From: Actinomadura rifamycini DSM 43936
Lineage (GTDB): Bacteria; Actinomycetota; Actinomycetes; Streptosporangiales; Streptosporangiaceae
Assembly (NCBI RefSeq): GCF_000425065.1
Contig: NZ_AULB01000014.1
Coordinates: 140,462 to 204,461 of the forward strand
Direction: 5' to 3'
DNA length: 64,000 bases
Shown: piece by piece, positions 58,441 to 64,000 of the stretch
How positions within the stretch are numbered: the stretch's first letter is position 1
How the letters are laid out: each line of letters begins with the position of its first letter
Notes under the pieces: generated by a model
Told to the model about the DNA's origin: nothing
Seen by the model: the letters and a program-made list of their open reading frames with translations, nothing else
Databases searched by the model: none
Program-made: the position numbers and the translations under genes

Positions 58441-60093
58441 GTGTCCGACGGTCCGCTCATCGTCCAGTCCGACAAGACCCTCCTGCTCGAAGTCGACCAC
58501 GACCGGGCCGACGCCTGCCGCAAGGAGATCGCGCCGTTCGCCGAGCTCGAACGGGCGCCCGAGCACGTCCACACCTACCGGGTGACGCCCCTCGCCCTGT
58601 GGAACGCCCGCGCCGCCGGGCACGACGCCGAGCAGGTCGTCGACACCCTGCTGAGGTTCTCCCGCTACCCGGTGCCGCACGCGCTGCTCGTCGACGTCGC
58701 CGACACGATGGCCCGGTACGGACGCCTCCGCCTCGAGAAGCACCCGGACCACGGGCTCGTCCTGTCGTCGTCCGACCGGTCCGTCCTCGAAGAGGTGCTG
58801 CGGGCGAAGAAGATCAAGGGGATGCTCGGCGACCGCGTCGGCGACGACGCGGTGATCGTCCACCCGAGCGAGCGCGGCGCCCTCAAGCAGGCCCTGCTGA
58901 AGCTCGGCTGGCCCGCCGAGGACCTCGCCGGCTACGTCGACGGCGAGGCGCACCCCATCGAGCTCGCCGAGGACGGCTGGGCCCTGCGCTCCTACCAGCG
59001 GGACGCCGCCGAGGCGTTCTGGCACGGCGGCTCGGGCGTCGTCGTCCTGCCGTGCGGCGCCGGGAAGACGATCGTCGGCGCCACCGCCATGGCCCACACC
59101 AAGGCGACCACGCTGATCCTGGTCACCAACACCGTGTCGGCGCACCAGTGGAAGCAGGAGCTGATCCGCCGGACGTCCCTCACCGAGGACGAGATCGGCG
59201 AGTACACCGGCACGAAGAAGGAGATCCGGCCGGTCACGATCGCCACCTACCAGATCATGACCACCCGCCGGAAGGGCGCCTACGCGCACCTCGAACTGTT
59301 CGACGCCCGCGACTGGGGCCTCATCGTCTACGACGAGGTCCACCTGCTGCCCGCGCCGATCTTCCGGATGACCGCCGACCTCCAGGCCCGCCGCCGCATC
59401 GGCCTCACCGCCACGCTCGTCCGCGAGGACGGCCGCGAGGGGGACGTCTTCTCCCTCATCGGCCCGAAACGGTACGACGCGCCGTGGAAGGACATGGAGA
59501 CGCAGGGCTGGATCGCGCCCGCCGACTGCGTCGAGGTCCGCGTCACCCTCACCGACTCCGAGCGCCTCGCCTACGCGACCGCCGAGCCGGAGGAGCGGTA
59601 CCGCTTCTGCGCCACCACCGACACCAAGACCAAGCTCGTCAAGGCCCTCGTCGACCGGCACGCCGGCGAGCAGACCCTCGTCATCGGCCAGTACATCGAC
59701 CAGCTCGACGAACTCGGCGCGCTCCTCGACGCCCCGGTCATCAAGGGCGAGACCCGCGTGCGCGAGCGCGAGCGGCTCTTCGACGCGTTCCGCTCCGGCG
59801 AGCTGAACGTCCTGGTCGTCTCGAAGGTCGCGAACTTCTCGATCGACCTGCCCGAGGCGTCCGTCGCCGTCCAGGTGTCGGGCGCGTACGGCTCGCGGCA
59901 GGAGGAGGCCCAGCGCCTCGGCCGCCTGCTGCGCCCGAAGGCGAACGGGCAGGGCGCCCGCTTCTACGCCGTCGTCGCCCGCGACACCCTCGACCAGGAC
60001 TACGCCGCCCACCGGCAGCGCTTCCTCGCCGAGCAGGGCTACGCGTACCGGATCGTGGACGCCGACACCGTCCTGTCCGGCGGCGAGATCTGA
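58441..60093 (+). CDS. XPB/RAD25-type DNA helicase
   Basis: A 550-residue superfamily 2 helicase. The N-terminal 180 residues include a damage-recognition-like region. Walker A is VLPCGAGKTIVGA (K209). The Walker B box is DEVH (298-301), as in XPB. LTATLVREDGREGDVFSLIG is motif III with downstream elements, and QEEAQRLGRLLRPK is motif VI. Bacterial XPB proteins unwind DNA 3'-5' and are linked to repair. The GTG start lacks a strong ribosome site. It converges with a MerR gene 24 nt away. Confidence 0.95.
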   Translation: MSDGPLIVQSDKTLLLEVDHDRADACRKEIAPFAELERAPEHVHTYRVTPLALWNARAAGHDAEQVVDTLLRFSRYPVPHALLVDVADTMARYGRLRLEKHPDHGLVLSSSDRSVLEEVLRAKKIKGMLGDRVGDDAVIVHPSERGALKQALLKLGWPAEDLAGYVDGEAHPIELAEDGWALRSYQRDAAEAFWHGGSGVVVLPCGAGKTIVGATAMAHTKATTLILVTNTVSAHQWKQELIRRTSLTEDEIGEYTGTKKEIRPVTIATYQIMTTRRKGAYAHLELFDARDWGLIVYDEVHLLPAPIFRMTADLQARRRIGLTATLVREDGREGDVFSLIGPKRYDAPWKDMETQGWIAPADCVEVRVTLTDSERLAYATAEPEERYRFCATTDTKTKLVKALVDRHAGEQTLVIGQYIDQLDELGALLDAPVIKGETRVRERERLFDAFRSGELNVLVVSKVANFSIDLPEASVAVQVSGAYGSRQEEAQRLGRLLRPKANGQGARFYAVVARDTLDQDYAAHRQRFLAEQGYAYRIVDADTVLSGGEI

Positions 60094-60117
60094 CCCCCCG
60101 GACAGGACGGGACGGCG

Positions 60118-60483
60118 TCACACCGACTTGCAGGGAGTGTGCACGCTCTCGGCCGCCTGCACGATCACCTCGTTGAGCCGCTCGCGGGCGGCGGTGAGCT
60201 CGCGGATCTGCCCGTCGATGCGGTCCCGCTCCGCCGCGAGCCGGCCGAGCAGCTCGGGCGTCGCCCGGCCCGACACCATGCAGGGCACGAGCGGGACGAT
60301 CGACCTGCTCGGCAGGCCCGCCGCGTAGAGCTGCCGGATCAGCCGCACCCGGTCGACCGCCGTGTCCGGATACGTCCGCTGCCCGCCCGCGCTGCGCGCC
60401 GGCTCCAGCAGTCCCTGCTCCTCGTAGTACCGCAGGGCGCGCGTGCTCACGCCCGCCCGTTCCGCCAGTTCCCCGATGCGCAT
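60118..60483 (-). CDS. MerR-family transcriptional regulator
   Basis: A 121-residue regulator. MRIGELAERAGVSTRALRYY is the MerR HTH, QGLLEPARSAGGQRTYPDTA the wing. A coiled-coil helix with an SIVPLVPCMVSG loop follows, and the tail ends VHTPCKSV. Two Cys residues could contact a thiol-reactive or metal ligand, but the SoxR and CueR patterns are absent. It is divergent from an SDR gene across a 24-bp dyad, so it very likely controls that gene by DNA twisting. Confidence 0.9.
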   Translation of the reverse strand: MRIGELAERAGVSTRALRYYEEQGLLEPARSAGGQRTYPDTAVDRVRLIRQLYAAGLPSRSIVPLVPCMVSGRATPELLGRLAAERDRIDGQIRELTAARERLNEVIVQAAESVHTPCKSV

Positions 60484-60515
60484 CGTCGCCTCCGGCGTGA
60501 CTCCGGCCACAAACA

Positions 60516-60548
60516 CTTGCCCTTAACGTCAACGTCAAGTTTTAGCGT
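60516..60548. promoter_or_regulatory. MerR-type operator/promoter
   Basis: CTTGCCCTTAAC (60516-60527) and GTCAACGTCAAG (60528-60539) form a 24-bp imperfect dyad (9 of 12 positions pair). On the plus strand TTGCCC (60517-60522) and TAGCGT (60543-60548) are separated by 20 bp, the stretched spacing typical of MerR-activated promoters. It serves the SDR gene at 60597. Confidence 0.65.
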
Positions 60549-60596
60549 AGCGGCGAACGGGCGCACCCCGCGCCCCGTCGACACCGAGGAACACCC

Positions 60597-61298
60597 ATGA
60601 AGATCGCCGGATCCACCGCCCTCGTCACCGGCGCCAACCGCGGCATCGGACGGCACTTCGCCGAGCAGCTGCTCCGGCGCGGCGCCGCGAAGGTCTACGC
60701 GACGGCCCGGCGCCCCGAGCTCATCGACGTGCCGGGCGCCGAGCCGCTGCGGCTCGACATCACCGACCCCGCGTCCGTCCGCGCCGCCGCCGAGGCCGCC
60801 CCGGACGTCACCCTGCTGATCAACAACGCCGGCATCGCCACGTACACGAACCTCGTCACCGGCGACCTGGACGACATCCGCCGCGAGATGGACACGCACT
60901 TCTACGGGACGCTCGGCGTGATCCGCGCCTTCGCGCCGCACCTGGCGGGCGGCGCGATCCTGAACGTCCTGTCGGCGCTGTCGTGGCTCGCCCACGACGG
61001 CGCCAACGCCTACAGCGCCGCGAAGGCCGCCGAGTGGAGCCTGACCAACGGGGTCCGCCTCGAACTCGCCGCCCAGGGCACCCTCGTCACCGGCATGCAC
61101 CTCGGCGGCGCCGCCACCGACATGATGGCCGGCTACGACGGCGACCTGCTCGACCCGGCCGACGTCGCCCGCGCCGGGCTCGACGGCATCGAGCAGGACC
61201 GCCTGGAGGTGCTCGTCGACGACACGAGCGCGCACATCAAGGCCGCCCTCGCCGAGGACCCGAGCCGCCTCTACCCCCGGCTCCCCGCCGCCTCCTGA
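60597..61298 (+). CDS. SDR-family oxidoreductase
   Basis: A 233-residue short-chain dehydrogenase. TGANRGIGRHFAEQ (about 11-24) binds the cofactor, NNAG is present, LSALSW supplies the catalytic Ser and YSAAKAA the Tyr-Lys pair. TARRPEL after strand 2 favours NADP(H). The substrate is unknown; its MerR control suggests detoxification of a reactive carbonyl or quinone. GAGGAA lies about 4-9 nt before the ATG. It converges with a HAD gene, 28 nt apart. Confidence 0.88.
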   Translation: MKIAGSTALVTGANRGIGRHFAEQLLRRGAAKVYATARRPELIDVPGAEPLRLDITDPASVRAAAEAAPDVTLLINNAGIATYTNLVTGDLDDIRREMDTHFYGTLGVIRAFAPHLAGGAILNVLSALSWLAHDGANAYSAAKAAEWSLTNGVRLELAAQGTLVTGMHLGGAATDMMAGYDGDLLDPADVARAGLDGIEQDRLEVLVDDTSAHIKAALAEDPSRLYPRLPAAS

Positions 61299-61326
61299 CG
61301 GGACGGCCGCCCGGACGGCCGCCGCG

Positions 61327-61938
61327 TCAGCCGCGGCGGCCCCCGACGGCCGCGAGCACCTCCGTCCGGACGTCCTCGGCACGCTCGAACAGGACGCCCC
61401 GGATCCCGGCCGCCTCGGCCGCCCGCACGTTCTCCGCGCGGTCGTCGACGAACACGACGTCGTCCGGCCCGGCCTCCAGGCGCGCCAGCAGCGTCCGGAA
61501 GATCTCCGGGTCGGGCTTGACCAGCCGCAGGTCGGCGCTGAACAGCCGGTGCCGGAACAGTCCCGCCCACGGACGGGAGTCGACCATGCGGGCGAGCTCC
61601 ACCGGCGCGTTCGACAGCAGCGCCAGCGGCGTCCCGCCCGCCGCGAGCTCCTCCAGCAGCCCGACCGTCCCCCGGTTCACGTGGCCCCACGTCCGGACGT
61701 CCAGCGTCACCAGCACCTCGACCAGGTCGGGGTCCGGCCGCACCCCGAGGCGGCCGCAGACGTCGTCCCAGAACTCGGCCGCCGTCACCTCCGCCAGGTC
61801 GTACGGCTCCCGCCGCGCCCAGTACACCGGCCAGAACCGCGCCGGCTCGACGCCGACGGTCTGCGGCAGCAGCGCCCCCGCGTCCCGGGGCGGCGCCAGA
61901 CTGATGACACCCGCGTAATCGAACACGATCCACGTCAT
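61327..61938 (-). CDS. HAD-superfamily hydrolase, YihX-like
   Basis: A 203-residue HAD hydrolase. Motif I is VFDYAGVIS, with Ala at the second Asp position; that position is Gly or Ala in YihX and epoxide-hydrolase-N-like members, so activity is not excluded. LLSNAPVELARM is motif II, LVKPDPEIF carries the motif III Lys, and VFVDDRAENVRAAEAAGI is motif IV. It has a helical cap (residues about 20-85). ATG at 61938 gives the usual start. It is divergent from a DeoR regulator with a 38-nt gap, so the pair is probably a regulated sugar-phosphate unit. Confidence 0.87.
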   Translation of the reverse strand: MTWIVFDYAGVISLAPPRDAGALLPQTVGVEPARFWPVYWARREPYDLAEVTAAEFWDDVCGRLGVRPDPDLVEVLVTLDVRTWGHVNRGTVGLLEELAAGGTPLALLSNAPVELARMVDSRPWAGLFRHRLFSADLRLVKPDPEIFRTLLARLEAGPDDVVFVDDRAENVRAAEAAGIRGVLFERAEDVRTEVLAAVGGRRG

Positions 61939-61961
61939 GTTGACGTTTCTAACACACAACC

Positions 61962-61975
61962 TGTTTGATTGAACA
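61962..61975. promoter_or_regulatory. DeoR-type operator candidate
   Basis: TGTTTGATTGAACA is a 14-bp near-palindrome (10 of 14 positions). It ends directly before the DeoR GTG at 61977 and within the divergent promoter. DeoR repressors often bind TGTTTN repeats. A TTGACG -35-like element lies at 61940-61945. Confidence 0.5.
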
Positions 61976-61976
61976 C

Positions 61977-62735
61977 GTGGAGAGTTCAGAACGAGTCCTC
62001 GCACTCATCGATCGCCTGCGGACGAACGAGCGCGTCACCGTGGCGGACCTCGCCGCCGCGACGGGCGCGTCCGAGATGACGATCCGGCGCGACCTCGACC
62101 AGCTCGCCGACCAGGGCGTCCTGCGCCGCGTCCGGGGCGGCGCCGTCAGCCTGCTGCTGCGCGGCGAGGCCATGCCGTTCGCCGTCCGCGAGCACGAGGC
62201 CGTCGACACCAAGCGGCGCATCGCCGCGAAGGTGGACGAACTCCTCACCGACGGGGAGGCCGTCATCCTCGACGGCGGCACGACCGCCCTCACCGTCGCC
62301 CGCACCCTCGCGGGCCGCCGCCTCACCGTCGTCCCCCTCGACATGCACTCCGCGAACGCCCTCGCCGGCGCCCCGGACGTCCGCCTCCTCGTCCCCGGGG
62401 GACGCACCACGCCCGGCGCCCTCGCGTTCACGGGGCCGCTCACCGAGGCATCCCTGGCGTCCCTGCGCGTCGACACCGCCGTCCTCGGCGTCTGCGGCCT
62501 CTCCGCCGAGGACGGCCTCACCGCCCACGACCTCGACGAGGTCCCGGTCAAGCGCGCCGCGATCGCCGCCGCGCGCCGCACCGTCGCCGTCTGCGACGCC
62601 GCCAAGTTCGGCCGCACCGGCCTCGGCCTGGTATGCCCCGTCACCGAACTCGACGCGGTCGTCACCGACCGGACGGCCCCCGCCCCGGCCGTCGCGCGCC
62701 TCCGCGACGCCGGCGTCGACGTCCACCTGGTGTGA
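61977..62735 (+). CDS. DeoR-family transcriptional regulator
   Basis: A 252-residue repressor. The N-terminal HTH (VTVADLAAATGASEMTIRRD) is followed by GVLRRVRGGAV. The C-terminal sensor domain binds sugar phosphates in this family (ILDGGTTALTVARTL, LLVPGGRTTPGALAFTGP, CDAAKFGRTG). The GTG at 61977 is used; a TTG in the operator would be an artefact. It is divergent from the HAD hydrolase. Confidence 0.92.
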   Translation: MESSERVLALIDRLRTNERVTVADLAAATGASEMTIRRDLDQLADQGVLRRVRGGAVSLLLRGEAMPFAVREHEAVDTKRRIAAKVDELLTDGEAVILDGGTTALTVARTLAGRRLTVVPLDMHSANALAGAPDVRLLVPGGRTTPGALAFTGPLTEASLASLRVDTAVLGVCGLSAEDGLTAHDLDEVPVKRAAIAAARRTVAVCDAAKFGRTGLGLVCPVTELDAVVTDRTAPAPAVARLRDAGVDVHLV

Positions 62736-62836
62736 CACGAACCTGCGCGTCGCATTCCGTGCGCGTCTTCGGCCGATAGCGGCCGTCCCTTCCCGGTTCC
62801 GATGATTCCGCGCCGCCCGCCCGGTCTCATGGGGTC

Positions 62837-63613
62837 ATGACCGATCACGTGACTTCCGCGGACGGCACCCGCATCGCCTACGACCGCCTCGGCGACGGCC
62901 CGCCGCTCGTCCTCGTCGGCGGCATGTTCTGCGACCGCCGCACCACCGGCGACCTGGCCGAGGCCCTCGCCGCGCACTTCACCGTCGTCAACTACGACCG
63001 CCGCGGCCGCGGCGAGAGCGGCGACACCGCCCCCTACGCCCCCGAACGCGAGGTCGAGGACATCGCGGCCCTCATCGCCGCCGCGGGCGGCTCCGCGTTC
63101 GTCCACGGCGTGTCGTCCGGCGCCGCCCTCGCCCTGCTGGCGGCCGCCGCCGGACTGCCGATCGGACGGCTCACCCTGCACGAGCCCCCGTACGGCGGAG
63201 ACGACGAGGAGAGCCGCACCCGCGCACGCGCCCTCGCCGAAGGCGTCCGCACCGCCATCGCGGACGACCGCCGCGCCGACGCGATCAAGCTGTTCATGGC
63301 GGCGACCGGCATGCCGGAAGAGATGGCCGCCGGTATCAGCGCCGACCCGGGCATGCAGGCGATCGCCCCGACCATGCCGTACGACTATGCGGTCATGGGC
63401 GAGGACGGGGTGATCCCGCGCGACACGGTCTGCTCCGTCACCGTGCCCGCGCTCGTCCTCGCCGGCACGGCCAGTGCCCCGTTCTTCCGCGACACGGCCG
63501 TCCGCCTCGCCGACGCCATGCCCGACGCCCGCGTCCAGATCCTGGAGGGCGTGGGCCACGACGCCCCCGCCGCCGTCCTCGCGGACCCCGTCACCACGTT
63601 CCTCAAGCCATAG
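62837..63613 (+). CDS. Alpha/beta-hydrolase fold protein
   Basis: A 258-residue alpha/beta hydrolase. Oxyanion strand VLVGGMFCDRR, then NYDRRGRGESG. The nucleophile is S93 in HGVSSGAAL and the His is H241 in GVGHDAP. The usual catalytic Asp after strand 7 (often GxxD) is replaced in VLAGTASAPFFRDTA, so the acid must come from elsewhere or catalysis is altered. The substrate is unknown. It ends 13 nt before a strong terminator shared with the rrn operon. Confidence 0.85.
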   Translation: MTDHVTSADGTRIAYDRLGDGPPLVLVGGMFCDRRTTGDLAEALAAHFTVVNYDRRGRGESGDTAPYAPEREVEDIAALIAAAGGSAFVHGVSSGAALALLAAAAGLPIGRLTLHEPPYGGDDEESRTRARALAEGVRTAIADDRRADAIKLFMAATGMPEEMAAGISADPGMQAIAPTMPYDYAVMGEDGVIPRDTVCSVTVPALVLAGTASAPFFRDTAVRLADAMPDARVQILEGVGHDAPAAVLADPVTTFLKP

Positions 63614-63626
63614 CCCGGAAATGAGA

Positions 63627-63654
63627 AAGGCCCCGCCGTAAACGGCGGGGCCTT
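63627..63654. terminator. Bidirectional terminator of the hydrolase gene and the rrn operon
   Basis: AAGGCCCCGCCGT (63627-63639) and ACGGCGGGGCCTT (63642-63654) form a perfect 13-bp stem; the real loop is TAAA. On the minus strand it is followed by TTTCTCATTT, a good U-rich release track for the rRNA transcript. Confidence 0.85.
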
Positions 63655-63667
63655 CCCACAAAAAATG

Positions 63668-63784
63668 TCCGGCGGCGTCCTACTCTCCCACACAGTCTCC
63701 CATGCAGTACCATCGGCGCTGAAAGGCTTAACTACCGGGTTCGGAATGGGACCGGGTGTTTCCCTCTCGCCATAACCACCGAAC
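63668..63784 (-). rRNA. rrf: 5S ribosomal RNA
   Basis: On the minus strand the sequence begins GTTCGGTGGTTATGGCGAGA and includes the conserved CCCATTCCGAACCCGG and TAGGACGCCGCC, about 117 nt. The 5' and 3' ends can pair. A terminator follows at 63654-63627. Confidence 0.93.
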
Positions 63785-63941
63785 GCCTCACGCACCACCC
63801 CGAAACAACCAGGGCAGGCAAATCAACGTCCGAGCAGACAGCTCGAAAATTCACTTATCAAAACGGGTTCCCGTTTGTTTTCCAGGAACCACACAGGGAC
63901 GCGAACAAACACACAGCGAGATGCTTTGAACGTTCAGTGTG
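63785..63941 (-). other. 23S-5S internal transcribed spacer
   Basis: 157 bases between the 23S 3' end and the 5S 5' end. It contains short hairpins such as ACGGG-TT-CCCGT and GAGCAGACAGCTC that may guide processing. No tRNA is present. Confidence 0.8.
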
Positions 63942-64000
63942 TTCAAGCCACTCGGCCTATTAGTACCGGTCGACTCCACACGTTACCGCGCTTCCATCCC
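63942..64000 (-). rRNA. rrl: 23S ribosomal RNA, 3' end (partial)
   Basis: On the minus strand the window starts inside 23S rRNA and reads GGTACTAATAGGCCGAGTGG near its conserved 3' terminus, ending about 63942. The rest lies beyond the window. Confidence 0.9.

Overview
This 64 kb window is chromosomal DNA from a high-GC actinomycete. GC is very high throughout. Starts are often GTG, several genes look leaderless, neighbours overlap by ATGA/GTGA, and terminators are strong GC hairpins without long T tracts. The teichoic-acid type polymerases, IdeR-like DtxR regulator, XPB helicase, DUF2530/MarR pair and cold-shock protein with a C-terminal tail all fit Actinobacteria. My best guess is Actinomadura or a relative (Thermomonosporaceae/Streptosporangiales); this rests on style and gene content, not on a database search. 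The right edge holds a 5S rRNA and the 3' end of a 23S rRNA on the minus strand, so the window abuts an rrn operon.

Layout. 0-5.5 kb: a small unknown protein, then a form II-type aerobic CO dehydrogenase-like operon coxS-coxL-coxM, a strong hairpin, and a membrane-anchored coxG. 5.5-13.5 kb: a methyltransferase and two tandem giant bifunctional proteins (GT2 glycosyltransferase plus CDP-glycerol-type glycerophosphotransferase), probably for wall teichoic acid. 13.6-18.6 kb, minus strand: OxyR, then a tight kinase-AraC-SDR run, then a TetR regulator. 18.7-23.2 kb, plus strand: a SnoaL-like protein, a class III CoA-transferase and a LAL-type LuxR regulator. 23.2-29.1 kb: a methyltransferase and a fatty-acid degradation neighbourhood (long acyl-CoA dehydrogenase, IclR regulator, enoyl-CoA hydratase, thiolase). 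29.2-38 kb: an MFS-winged-helix fusion, small membrane proteins, a methyltransferase, an imperfect 84-bp direct repeat, a PAS-GAF-SpoIIE-ATPase phosphatase, an IdeR/DtxR regulator, a remnant of a UdgX-like uracil-DNA glycosylase and an MFS exporter. 38-42 kb: pdxH, citrate synthase and serC. 42-46 kb: a secreted propeller-like protein, a membrane protein with three repeated TM-pair/PH-like modules, and thpR. 46-53.7 kb: MFS, MarR, DUF2530, a sacsin/HSP90-type ATPase, DUF3027, a cold-shock protein and a HAD phosphatase. 54-60 kb: TetR, a helicase-C/WYL-like protein, a DUF4190-like protein and XPB helicase. 60-63.6 kb: MerR/SDR and HAD/DeoR divergent pairs and an alpha/beta hydrolase, ending at a terminator shared with the rrn operon.

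Several genes (XPB, its helicase-C neighbour, cspB, a FadE10-length acyl-CoA dehydrogenase, DUF2530-MarR, serC, citA) recall the Mycobacterium tuberculosis Rv0861c-Rv0889c neighbourhood, from memory. That suggests an ancestral actinobacterial core with accessory insertions (cox, teichoic acid, regulator/SDR pairs).

No gene-free stretch exceeds about 300 bases. The longest are 32873-33163 (repeats), 53688-53965, 39955-40223, 58186-58440 and 43142-43372, each described below. I see no CRISPR array, tRNA, insertion sequence, prophage or obvious biosynthetic cluster. The least explained items are the triple TM/PH-like protein, the tandem GT2-glycerophosphotransferases with a 12-bp repeat tail, the form II cox locus with its leader hairpin and tethered CoxG, and the XPB/helicase-C pair.
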